Shown: one piece after another, positions 32,596 through 44,000 of the stretch | How the letters are laid out: the number at the start of each line of letters is the position of its first letter | How positions within the stretch are numbered: the first letter of the stretch is position 1 | Assembly: GCF_000485595.1 (NCBI RefSeq) | Contig: NW_014577708.1 | Coordinates: 41,371-97,164 of the forward strand | Direction: 5' to 3' | Length of the DNA: 55,794 nt | Source: Priapulus caudatus | Lineage: Eukaryota > Priapulida > Priapulimorpha > Priapulimorphida > Priapulidae | Notes under the pieces: model-generated | Databases searched by the model: none | What the model saw: the letters and a program-made list of their open reading frames with translations, nothing else | What the model was told of the DNA's origin: nothing | Position numbers and translations under genes: made by a program

Positions 32596-33111
32596 TCTCA
32601 GCGCAGTGCCATTTTTGCATGCGATCTCACGAAATTTCAATGAACCCGTTCTGTCCCAATATAACCCTCAGCCAAAATATAAAAAAGGTTATATGGGACA
32701 GAATTATTCGCGTCTACGGTCTAACCGTAACCATAGTTGTGAACACGCGGAGGGGGGGTCTTGGGGGCCTCCCCCCAGAAAATTTTTAAAATTACACCCC
32801 CTCAGATGCGTTTTCTGCGCGAGCAAGGGGGTCCGGACTCCTCGGCACCCCCCCCGTACACGCCCTGCTCGAGGCGAAGCCGGCGAGGGAGGCAAGCGAC
32901 CCGAGCGGGGGGAGGGTGTGGGAGGGGGGTGTTCACTGTTCACCCCTCCCGCACGATGGAGATTTTTGCAATTATATACCTAAATGGAGCGACCCGAGGT
33001 GAAATTCTTGCAAATTTTCAAATTTATTTTTTTTGCTTGGGGGGACTCGGCGGCAAGCAGGGGGGGGTCGTTCGAGCCCCGAACCCCCCCTGGCTACGGG
33101 CCTGATATTAC

Positions 33112-33178
33112 AACTAGTAGTAGTACTAGTAGTAGTACACTGTACTACTAGTAAGTACTAGTAACTACTACTACTACT
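33112..33178. repeat. TAG/CTA trinucleotide tract with internal symmetry
   Basis: (TAG)n changes to (CTA)n around ACACTGTACT, so the tract is self-complementary. The hAT element at 33179 inserted into its right end. Confidence 0.85.
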
Positions 33179-33612
33179 TAGGGGTGTAACGATATACCGG
33201 ATATATCGGTATATTTGCAATATATTTTGAAAACTCGATATATCGCGATACAACTTCCGGATATCGATATTTTACGTACGGTGGTATATACAAGAAATAA
33301 ATTACTGGCACTTGCCTTTATGTCTTAGTTGTTAATGGCTCGAAAATTATTACACTGGCGGTGTTATATTTCGAACACCAATGCCTACACGGCGCATAAC
33401 ATATTACTGGTAAGCGACCACTGCATGGAGCACTGCGCGCGGTACTACTGCGCGGCAGACGTCGTGAGCGAGGCAGAGAGCACGGCAAACCAGGGGGCTA
33501 TATATAGCCTTATGGTCACCTGAAGTGCCCGCGCGCGCCGCGCGATACAAGCTGAAGCGAGCACCCACTGTTTCAGTTTCAGTTTCAGTTTCAGTTTCAG
33601 TATCCAGTATTA

Positions 33613-33774
33613 GCCAATTATGCAGCAGGGTATTGTGATTCCAGCCAGCGGGCAGTGCTATCCGAGAGGGTATTCAGTACAGCGGGTGACATTGTTACAG
33701 ACAGAGGGGCTGCACTGTCAGCGGAAAACATTGCCGTGGCTTCTCGTTTCTCAAGAAAAAACATGAGAAATTAA
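33613..33774 (+). pseudogene. hAT transposase C-terminal dimerisation fragment
   Basis: 54 codons including the stop. The conserved hAT C-terminal signature is clear: LSERVFSTAGDIVTDRGAAL, then SAENIAVASRF and a terminal lysine-rich end before the TAA. Upstream, the first residues match the region that normally precedes the signature, but no continuous frame extends further left past a TTTCAG hexamer repeat at 33568-33601. The fragment lacks the catalytic core. Confidence 0.9.
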
Positions 33775-34120
33775 ATCATGTCATTAATACAATATATGAT
33801 GATATTAAAAACCATTCAAATTGTTACTAGTATCAATGCATGGTATACACATTCCAAATGGGTCCATACCTATGTGTCCCGGCCAGTACCTATTGTGTCC
33901 CCGTACCTATGTTTCCCGTACCTATGTGTCCAATACCCAGGTACCTATGTTTCCCGGTACCTATGTTCCCCATATTAAAAGGGGGTACTATTGAGAGAAT
34001 AAAATGCTTGCTTGGCTTTGCGTGATACAATGTATAACATCACGTTTATGTACATGTATCACTGCGACCTGAGCCCACCCTGATTGTCATCGGCCACGCT
34101 TTCTTATATGCTTATACCAT

Positions 34121-34160
34121 ATAGATATATACAACACATATATGTGTTGTATATATCTAT
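34121..34160. repeat. 40-bp perfect palindrome between 11-bp direct repeats
   Basis: ATAGATATATACAACACATA is followed immediately by its exact reverse complement. GCTTATACCAT lies directly on both sides (34110-34120 and 34161-34171). It sits inside the hAT relic. Confidence 0.95.
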
Positions 34161-34558
34161 GCTTATACCATGCGAAATTTCGCGATGGTGTGTCCCCCGC
34201 TTAATGCAAAAATTGTGAACTGAACTGAGTTTTTTATTGAAATTAACTAAAAAACATTTTAATTTTTTGTTTGCTGGTCATGACCGTAACAGCCTAGGCC
34301 TTAACGCTGAAATCCGTTGTTTCGTGTACTGGGAAACATAGGTACGGGACACACAGGTACCTGGGTACTGGGGACACATAGTACTTGGGACACATAGGTA
34401 CCTGGACACACATAGGTACGGCTACTGGGACACATAGGTACGGACACATAGGTATGACCCCTTTCCAATACGTATTGAGAATATCCGAAATCGGTTTTGT
34501 CAATTGCAATATATTGCAATACGGTTTTTTTGTCGCAATACTCACCCCTACTACTACT

Positions 34559-35117
34559 ACTATAACCCCGAACCAGGCTGTGTGACTAACGGCAATAACC
34601 GAATGAAATACTCGAGCTAACCACCATTCAGCAGTCTTCCTTTGCTGCCGTTCGACGTTGCCTTGAACTTTGGCAAACGGAATTGAACAAGGCATCGCAC
34701 GTTGCCTTGGCACGGTTGCCCTTAAACTATGCTGGGTAATCGTAGCTCCAAGAAACGGTATTGCTAGGGTTTGAATATCCATTCCGTCTGTTGTATAGAC
34801 AATCCCGTCGCACAGCGCTGCGTCGGGCGTATAGCGGTAATCATTGGCAACGGGTTAAACGATGTACGCAGCTGAATACAAAGCTATCTTCTAACATGGT
34901 CATACTTCATTGTCTATGTCTACTTCAATTTGGCATCTTTATCAATGCTGATTGGACTGCTCCATCCGTAAATCGTCGAAAACTGATATGTAGTCTAGAG
35001 ACGACTCTGAATCGGTTGTTCACATTGTACATTGTACAGGCTCCATTGTACACGCTTGGCCAACAGCGTAAACCAAGCGGAGCTAGTGCCTAGTTCTGAC
35101 GTCACACGCGTCATAGC
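34559..35117. other. Non-coding spacer between hAT relic and LINE copy B
   Basis: Mixed composition, no splice-bounded exon and no recognised element. Confidence 0.45.
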
Positions 35118-36190
35118 CGCCAAAGTAGGTGGCGCTTTTGCGTTTCCCGCAAATATTGCGTTAACATTGTGTTTCATCAAAAAATTTCGTTTTTCTCATA
35201 CACCGTCGAAATACCCATCTCAACCTGGCTAAATTTCTCTTAGTTAGTTGTACAAAACATAGTATAATTGGATATATGTGAACCTATTTTTCATCACTAA
35301 AGGAGCCTTTAAACGTGGCCACATCAGCAAAGTACACTGGGTGTCACACTAACATGCAGACTTATGGATGGACAACGCACATCAGCTCAATCTTGTAGTA
35401 AAGCAAATTAAGACAACTCTATCATTCCTGAGAATTGAACCTTAATATTTCCTCAATGAAGTTAAGTCACCTTGCGCTATAGCCTCGATTGTTAGACGGC
35501 CCTCGCCGGCTGGAGTACGCCAGCATGTATGGGGATCCATATCAGCGCGCAAGCGACTGCCAAGCATCTGAGGAGGATGTGGTTCCAAAGACGAGACAGC
35601 ACGTGGGGTGGGTATTCTCAACCGGCCACCAAAACAGGTCGCGTTGTTACTGACATGCCTTGAAACACTCAACTTGGCCGACGCTGGAAGTCAAGACGAA
35701 AGGGTGCGCCGCTTTGGCTATGGTGCTACAAGCTCGTCATAGGCAATCGGTCAACTTGGATACCAACAACCGATGCTGCATACCACCTAATCGAAGCACA
35801 GGAACATTGTCCAGAGCACTCTTTTCAAATTCCTACGTGCAGGATGTGACTACAGGAAAAGGCCTCCTCTTTCCCCAGGTCTATACAGAGTGGAACGCCT
35901 TACCCACAGAAGTTAGGGGGGGGGGGTGGGGGGGGGGGCGGGGGGGGGGTTGGCCAAGCGAGAGTTTGTCATAATAAGTCAGATTAGAGAGTCTCTGATT
36001 ACTGCGCTAAAACGACATCAGCGGCAGTTTTTTTTAAAGTTAAAATTGCTTTTTTGTTGTTTTTACTTTTAGAAAATCAAAGGGGAAGGAAAATTTTATT
36101 TTTGTTCTCAACTAGGCAACCTCCCGTTGGCAGAATCGTCAGTATGTTCGATGGTGGCCAATATAGATGTAGAAGTAGAAGTAGTTAGTT
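35118..36190 (+). mobile_element. LINE (CR1/L2-like) 3' end, copy B, indel-ridden
   Basis: It corresponds throughout to 28924-29880, including the non-coding leader (GCCAAAGTAGGTGGCGC), the coding domain and the GTAGAAG tail. It differs by dozens of single-base insertions and deletions, often next to homopolymers, and by a G-run of about 40 bp near 35912-35950. No long frame survives. The error pattern looks more like uncorrected long-read sequence than natural decay. Confidence 0.8.
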
Positions 36191-37133
36191 TGGAAGTAGG
36201 CAAGAAGTACGGAAGAATGAGGAAGGGGAGAAGGGAGAAGCTGGTGGAGAGAAGGCAGGCAGGGGAGAGCTGGTGGAGAAGTAGGGGAGAATGGGAGCTG
36301 GTGGAGGGAGAGGCGGGAGAAGGGAGAAGCTGGTAGAGAATGAGGAAGGGGGGAAGGCGAGAGCTGGGAGGAGCGCGAAGGGGATGAAGGTGGTGGACGG
36401 AGGTGGGAGAAGCTGGTGGAGAAGAGGATAAGGGGAAAATGGAGGGGGGAGAACGGAGAATGAAGCTGGTGGAGAACGGATGGAGGGGGAGAAGGTGGTG
36501 GAAAATGAGGAATGGGGAGAAGGTGAGGAAGATGGTGGAGGGAGGAAGGGGAGAGCGTGGTGGAGGAGGGGGCAGAAGCTGGTGGCGAGAAGAAGGGGGA
36601 GCGCGGAGGAAGGGGAGAAGGAGGAGTGAGAATGGAGCTGGTGGTAGGAGGGGGAGAAGCGGGTGGAGGGGGAGGGGGAGAAGCTGGTGGAGAAGGAGGA
36701 GGGGGAGAAGCTGGTGGAGAAGGAGGAGGGGGAGAAGCTGGTGGAGAAGGAGGAGGGGGAGAAGCTGGTGGAGAATGAGGAAGGGGAGAAGGGAGAAGCT
36801 GGTGGAGGAGGAAGGGGAGAAGGTGGTGGAGGAGGGGGAGAAGCTGGTGGAGAAGGAGGAAGGGGAGAAGGAGGGGGAGAAGGGAGCTGGTGGAGGAGGA
36901 GGGGGAGAAGGGAGAAGCTGGTCGAGAAGGAGGGGGAGAAGGGATCGAGAAGCTGGTGGAGGAGGAGGGGGAGAAGCTGGTGGAGGAGGAGGAGGGGGAG
37001 AAGCTGGTGGAGAAGGAGGAGGGGGAGAAGCTGGTGGAGAATGAGGAAGGGGACAAGGGAGAAGCTGGTGGAGGAGGAAGGGGAGAAGGTGGTGGAGGAG
37101 GGGGAGAAGCTGGTGGAGAAGGAGGAAGGGAGA
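36190..37133. repeat. GA-rich minisatellite following LINE copy B
   Basis: About 940 bp of GGAGAAGCTGGTGGAGAAGGAGGA-type units, increasingly regular from about 36650 to the end. Long Pro/Ser frames on the minus strand and Gly/Glu/Arg frames on the plus strand are repeat artefacts. Confidence 0.92.
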
Positions 37134-37558
37134 AGGCTCCTTCGCTACCCTGTACCAGAACTACGAGAGTGCTGACGATGTTCCACTTATACGCCCGAAA
37201 CGCCGATAGACCATGTAGCGACATCTGGCGGTGGCGTTTGCAAGTTAATTTACGACGCTAAACCTGATGTTTACCGTATATACATTACTCTGTAGTGTAT
37301 TCTGTAATAATAGGGACAGTGTCGTGATACAGACAGCTTTATAGTTTAAAGGGATCCTTTACTCTAGGTTGTATGGTTATTTTCGGTTAATTTCGGTTAA
37401 AATTACGCTACATAAAAAGTTTCATGGTTTAATCACCATTAGAAATATATTTTTTAAATGTTTTAAAACTAACGACTACAGTTTGATTACAACGACGGTG
37501 GCGCCACTCAAAGCGCACGATCTGAAAAGTGGCGCAAAATGACTTTTCAGCCAAGGGC

Positions 37559-37722
37559 TACAGACCGAGGGTGTTTTTATTAATTAATTTATAAGCAGAA
37601 GGATTGTAATATCTTATAAACGACATGGTTTCAGTTATATTATGGATAAATTTGTCATAAAATGAACATCGTTCGGTTAAATAGCATTTAGGTATAAATA
37701 TAATTGCAGCCCTCGGTCTGTA
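37559..37722. mobile_element. Small MITE-like element
   Basis: A 164-bp AT-rich segment bounded by the 13-bp inverted repeat TACAGACCGAGGG. No clear target duplication is visible. Confidence 0.5.
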
Positions 37723-37761
37723 ACGTGCAAAATATATTGGGAAATGCGCAACTTTTTCAGG

Positions 37762-40716
37762 ATGGCAGCACAGTCGCGGGCGTCACCGTTCAAATTTCGT
37801 AGCGTTGATGTATAATTAATTGTAACAATTAAACTAGGTATCTGGTAACAAGTACGTGTGGGTATAGACGATTTGTTATACAGTAAGTACAGTTGTATGC
37901 AGTAAAATCCAAGAGTCTAGTATCCCTTCCACACTACGCGATTTTGCAGGCGACTGAGTCGGGCAACTCAGTGGACACACAGGCGATTTTCAGCGTGATT
38001 AATCGGCGATTCATCTCGCGCCACCTAGATTGATAGTCACATGATTGAAAATGGCACCATTTGATTTGCTGATGAATCGTACATTCGGGCGCACGTAGTA
38101 GAGCATTTGTATACTCGCATTGTATAGTATCGCATTGTTCGGGCGCGCATTGTATATAGTCACGCGACTCAAATAATCGCCCGATTTTATCAAACGTGTT
38201 TTCCTGTAAATGGTGTGCCTGCAAATGTTCCTCTGCAGTGGCATTGTGGTGGGTATATGGGATCACAATCAAGGATAGTTTGGGACCCCCATAATGTGTT
38301 TGAGCATGTGTCTGGGCTTGGGCTGGTATAATGTAGGAATGCATAGATGTTGGCACCATGTCAATATAGTGGACATGTAGTGAAGTAATTGGCAAGCACA
38401 TACCTGTGATATCCTGCCTAATCATGCTAATAATCAGGCTAATGAAAGAAGTGGAAAGTCCATCTTGACAAGAATAGTGAAACGTATGAAACAAATTTGT
38501 TTCCCCAAGTTTGAATGCAGTAACTACATTACCACAAATGATGGATAGGCTATTATTCAAATTGTGTTCTCTCTATAACCAGAAGAGATTTTCTCTCGTG
38601 CCTTGTTATGATCTTGTTTTAGCTAGCATCTATTTATTTATTTCTATCATGTGGTTTTAGACTGACGTGGTCTCTCTTAAGAGTTTTATCAAGGCTGGTT
38701 ATTCTTGGTTGGATTATACACTCTTATTGGTTTCATATTGCAGCATTCGAGGTATAGCTGCATTCGAATGCTTGACCACAGTGGATTTTTGTGGGATTTT
38801 GCATAAAATGCTCAAACTGTGTAATATAAGGGAAACAATAACCTATTTTGTAGAGGCGCCACTGAGTATATCATGGCACGACACTGCATGGATACCAGTG
38901 CTCAACCCAGGAAATGTGATGGATTATTTCTCGGACCGCAGCAACCCGTTTTACGATCGAACATGCAACAACGAGGTTGTGAAGATGCAAAGGCTTGGTC
39001 TTGAGCAGCTAAAGTAAGCTCCTTACTGTTAAAGCTAACGTGCCCCTCCACGAGTGTTGCTAGCTCATATAGCACACAAATATGCATGCATCCAGGCATT
39101 TATGTATACGTGTTTATTCACGTGTCGATAATAGTACCCATGCACTGCTATAAGGGTCCTTAATTTTGATGAATTGTCTCGATAATGCAATGTGGTTAAG
39201 TATCATGCCCACACAAAATTTTGTATGCCGTGCTACTAGTTTCACCTCTACCAAGAGGCCAGGAAATTCTCTGGTCTGATCATGTAGTGAACCTTGTACA
39301 TGAGTGTATGTTTGTCTTTGGCAGCAACATGTCAGGGCTGGAGTACATCCTTCTGCATGTCCAGGAACCAATTCTCTATGTCGTGAGGAAGCAACATCGA
39401 CACTCGTCCACCCAAGTTACTCCACTGGCCGATTACTACATCATAGCAGGCATTGTGTATCAAGCACCTGACCTGTGCTCAGTCATCAACTCCCGTCTGG
39501 TGAGCGAGGTCTAAAAATTAATTAGATTGAAAATGATAAAAAAATAGCAGGCAATAACCGACTCGCTATAGTGAATTTGATCACGTCTACTGTGGGGTTG
39601 ACCTTGTGGAATGGCAATGACAAAACAATGGTGACATAAATCTAGTGTTTCCCTGACAGTGATTATATTTGGTACATATATTGGGCAATCTACAGTAACA
39701 ACAGCACAGTACAGTACAGTAGCAGGTCACAACTGTAGGGCAAGTGTCAATCATTGGGAGAATGGAAAATTTACTATTAGCCTGGGCTCAAAATATAGAT
39801 GTAGTTACCTTGCCTTATATTTGCATCATTTCTTTCCAGCTTAACACAACTCATTATCTTCAGTCAGCATTTGAGGAGGCCTTGTCATTTTCAAGGTATC
39901 ATCCATCTAAAGGATACTGGTGGGAGTTTAAGGAAAAACAGCAAGGTATGTTTCTTGATGTAAAACATTAAACCAACCTGCAATGTGCAACGTATGAAAT
40001 CATTACCTGCATCTACACAGTAATTCAGTGAAATATTATGACGAATTTTAATGTATGTGAGTGTGTCTGACTTTAAGAAGGAATGTGTATTTTCACGTAC
40101 AGCATCACTGGCTATTGACATAGCTAGAATGTGGTTGCAGCTATAGACGCCCACATAACACATACTATTCATGTAATATGATTAAAACTATCTTCTTTCC
40201 TTGTGAGTAAATTGCTCATCTTTCAATTAGGCTATATGGCTTATTTACATTTAATTTTTCAGACACAAAAAACAAAAAGAAAGAAAAGAAGAAAGATGAA
40301 CAGGGATCAATTTTCCAGATACAGAGAGTAGATGCATTGTTAGAAGACCTTTCAAAAAGATTCCCTCCGAAGTCAATCCAACCACCACCACCACCTCCAC
40401 CAGAAAAACCAAGTATGTCCTTTATTCTCAACATACCTTGTTGCTCTGCTGATATTATACATGTATGCAGTAACCGATGACACAATATAACTGTTTGATT
40501 AATCATTCATGTATATTTTACAATCCAAACACATGAACATGTTTATGCTACGTGTTTTTAGTTGACCAGGAGAACAAGTCATCGGAGGAAAAAGTAGATG
40601 TGAAACTCGAGAAAGAGGAGGATGAGACTCCAACTCAGTCAGCGGCACAAAGGCGACCTGCTCCCACGGATGGGATCAAACCTCCCCCTGATAAAAAACC
40701 AAAATTATTGCGCTAA
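37762..40716 (+). CDS. MED6: Mediator of RNA polymerase II transcription subunit 6
   Basis: MED6 is a head-module subunit of Mediator and acts in the nucleus. Exons: 37762-37798 (proposed), 38854-39013, 39325-39499, 39840-39945, 40263-40412, 40562-40716 (TAA at 40714). The MED6 domain is strongly conserved: [66 protein letters not shown] and [13 protein letters not shown]. It is followed by a Lys-rich stretch, [14 protein letters not shown], seven prolines, and a short basic C-terminus (KKPKLLR). The predicted length of 260 residues is close to the roughly 246 of vertebrates. The first exon ([12 protein letters not shown]) rests on phase and an ATG in good context; its donor TTC|GTAGCG is weak. 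Initiation just upstream of 38854 is the alternative. Confidence 0.93.
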
Positions 40717-41093
40717 TTTAAAAACAGCATAAAGCTAAGTTCATTATATATCTAAATTAAATATATATTTTTGTGATGTATATATCATATATCTATAGTG
40801 GCTTTTTAAAACTATCTGTGTGATGGGATGTTTTGTTATGAAAATTAAAATAATGTAATTACTATGTTGGGTGTCGATACAGTAAAATATAGAAATGTTT
40901 GTTTTGTGATCTGTCAATATTTGGAATTATTAACATTCCCTAATATAATAGATAAGGTTTAGTAAGTATTTTTTTTAAACAAATAAACTTACTCATGTAT
41001 AATATTGATACATAAAGTTGTTTTTTATATACACATACAATGACAACATTATTGCATCTATGTTACAATTGCGATTCTGCACATATATTACTG
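40717..41093. other. Intergenic gap between convergent MED6 and TFB2M
   Basis: 377 bp of AT-rich sequence holding both 3' UTRs. AAATAAAC at about 40980 is a candidate poly(A) signal for MED6. Confidence 0.55.
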
Positions 41094-44000
41094 CTAGGAC
41101 GTTAGATCATCCATCTGTTCCTTCACTGTTTGGATGGCTGCACTGAAGCTGCTGTCTGGATATTCCGACCATGAAGATAACTGCTTGAACACCTGTAATT
41201 TTATAAATTGGGGAGAACTTACCTAATTTTTCTACTAAAAGTGAACAGAAGTGGAAAATAATTATAAATAGTGCTGAAAGTAACATGTTATCATTTAAAA
41301 TAGTACATGTGTTTTAAGTGCTTCTATATCGAGGCCCCCCTCCCCCCAGAAAAAATTGTATACAATACATGGACCATTGGTCAATGGCGGTCACCTTCCC
41401 AGAACACACCACGCATGTGGCTTTGCCCCTCCCAGGCAAAATGGGATTGCTATGGCCCTGTATGTATATATATATATATAAAGGGATTGACACCTCATCA
41501 GGAGTCTATCAATATTGATAGACTCCTGACCTCATGTATGTACAATTCAAAGCTCTTTATCGGAAAGACATGGTAATCACGTTTTTACTTTAAACTAAAT
41601 TTTGACATTTCTACAACGTGACATTATACACTATACATTAACTCCTCTTACCTCCATGTAGTTTCTCGGTGTTAAATCTCCTGTCCGTGTGTAAATTGTG
41701 TAGCCTTGCTTTATAAGTCTTGGACCACATTTTGGTACCCACTGCCTGGTAAAATATTAAAATGAACTCATTACTGACTTGTTCATAGGCCTGAATTTGA
41801 TGTTTATTTATATCTCACACGAGAAAGAAACCTGGATTATTTATTGCAGATGTGGTACATACTCCATAATGGCAATGAGTTTTGCTTTCCTCGCATTCAT
41901 CAGTTGTCTCACAAAGAAATAAAGTTCAGGAAGGCGTTCTTTAGGCAACTGCTCCAATAGGTCCCGCTTTGGTGTGAGTTCCACCAGGTACATATGACCA
42001 TCATCCTTGAATGTTTTCTGTACGAAAATTCATGGATGCGATAAAAGGTGATAACATTCACAGCTGTATACGACAGCCTGTCAAGGGAAATGCCAAAAGT
42101 GACAGCACAAATTTCATGGCATAAAAATGCATACATAATTCAGGGATGAGATTCTTCCGCGGATCCGCGGAAATCCGCGGATTTGACAGTCCCAGGGGTC
42201 GATTTTGTGAAACGTCTAAATTCGTTGAGAAAATTGGGAGGGGGGTAACAATGTAAAAAATTCGTTGAGAAAATTGGGAGGGGGGTAACAATGTAACAAT
42301 TTAAATTATATACCCTCAACAGCACCTGACTGTAGACTGTAGAGTGTAGACAGTAGGCTGACAGCGAAGTATACAGTGTATCTGTTTTTGCGTACCAGAA
42401 AAGAAAATCCTCGTTCACAGGGTGCAGTAGAGGGGCAAACATTTGAGGTAGCTGATCACGTAACGACCATGCCTGGCCTGGGGGCCGGGTTTACATGTTG
42501 CTGTGTGCATGTTGTGTGCATGACTATGCACTGATTGTTCCATTCGCATTGTGTTTTTTTCATTCAAATCTCGTCGCAGCAAGGCAGCGCGATGTTGTGT
42601 CTAAGTAAAACAATGCAAGCGACGGGTGGAAACAGAAAAATATCATTATGTCTAGACATTTAATAAAAAATTTGCCCTATTTTCAGCCCCCTGATTTCCT
42701 ATTATAGTTCGTTTGTTCCTTTTGACAACTTGAAAAGGTGATTCAAGAGTCTCCTATGTGTTCAGAATAGCTTAGAATGCACCAAATTGCACCAATCTTT
42801 TAAAAAAAATTCGTGGGGGGGGCATGCCCCCGGACCCCCCTAGCATGGCGATGACCTACGGTCCTCCCATTGCTCGCTCCTCTGTTTGCTAATTAAAATT
42901 TCAGCTGAAAATTAAATTATCCAATCTCATCCCTGATAATTCTAAAGCTTGAACATGTACGTATTACGTGAATCTTGGTTATTAGTAGTGTGCAAGCATA
43001 TGTGGCAGCTTCATATTCATTGTTCACATGGAAAAGAACTTTACACTTTGATTGTACTCACTTAATGTTAAAGCTGCAACTGACTAAGCAAGACAAGCTA
43101 AATACAAAGGCAGACATACCCCTGAAGACTTGACAATTTGTTCTGAGCCGGGTGGGTGAAATGAAGACCTTGGCTCCTGCATTGAAAGAAATATTAAGCA
43201 CAACTCTAAAGACAATCGATGTTGCCAGTTGAATAACACAGATATGACTAGTGATGGGAATCGGCTGGAATTTCATAATCGATTATCGGTTTCCCTTAAC
43301 CGATCGATAATCGATTATAATCGGTTAATAATAGCATAGATTTCATTTAATCTTACTTTGTATATACAATTATACATAGCATTCAATATTATCATGTTTT
43401 ATGATCATGTAGGCCTATTAACTCTGTGAAGGTTGCTGTATGTATATCAATGTCTGTTCCTATACAGTATTTAATCAATTTAAAAAGAAATGGTTTAAAT
43501 GCCTTTATAAAAACATTAAAAGTTTTAAACCAAACATGATCAAGACATGTTCTTTATTATAGTAAGTAAGTTGTTTGTGTTCTAATAGTGTAGGCTGTGT
43601 AGCCGAGTTAATGTCCTGCCAATGGAATATCCTCTCCAACATAATGTAACAAACAATACGGAGAGTAGAATCTGATCTACGGATAACATCTGTGGGACAG
43701 AGTCAAACCAAAACAAAGACACTGTCCAATTTGTCCATGTCTATAAGTACACTAGTACCACTTTGCAATCAGACAGGACCTATGTTAACAGTGATTCATG
43801 AAGGTGTCCTCTGGACTACACACTGATGCACTTCTACTTCGCTACCAATACATGTCCATGTTGCGATTTAGTAATTTAAAAAAAAAAATTAGTAGTTTTT
43901 TTTTGTATTTTTGATAATCGATTATTTGTTTTCATAATCGATTATCGAATTTGAGACTATTATCGATCGATTTTCGATTATAATCGATCATCGGGACATC

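Larger units (their letters stand above)
31217..33104. mobile_element. Non-autonomous DNA element with nested foldbacks
   Basis: The termini are the perfect inverted repeat CAGGCCCGTAGCCAG, and both ends are flanked by ATATTA (31211-31216 and 33105-33110), a 6-bp target duplication. No transposase frame is seen. Inside, an outer inverted pair (about 31350-31450 with about 32615-32715) encloses two further foldbacks side by side. CAGG ends with short AT-rich target duplications suggest a hAT-related family, but the assignment is inference. Confidence 0.85.
33179..34550 (+). mobile_element. hAT-family DNA transposon relic
   Basis: The ends TAGGGGTG...CACCCCTA are flanked by the 8-bp duplication CTACTACT (33171-33178 and 34551-34558). 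These lie within a CTA repeat, so the duplication alone is weak evidence. Sub-terminal sequence is rich in GATAT/GCAATAT. The interior keeps a transposase C-terminus (33613-33774) and two opposed minisatellites built on CCGTACCTATGTGTCC (33860-33975 and, inverted, 34325-34455). Most of the transposase is gone. Confidence 0.85.

Noticed and set aside
36139-37224. 361-codon Pro/Ser-rich frame on the minus strand, with matching Gly/Glu/Arg frames on the plus strand
   Set aside because: It is the translation of a GA-rich minisatellite in several frames at once. It has no motif and no splice structure.
37934-38560. 208-codon frame on the minus strand upstream of MED6
   Set aside because: No recognisable domain, no codon-level support, and its left end resembles a repeat terminus (CACACTACGCGATTTTGC). 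It lies within the proposed MED6 first intron.
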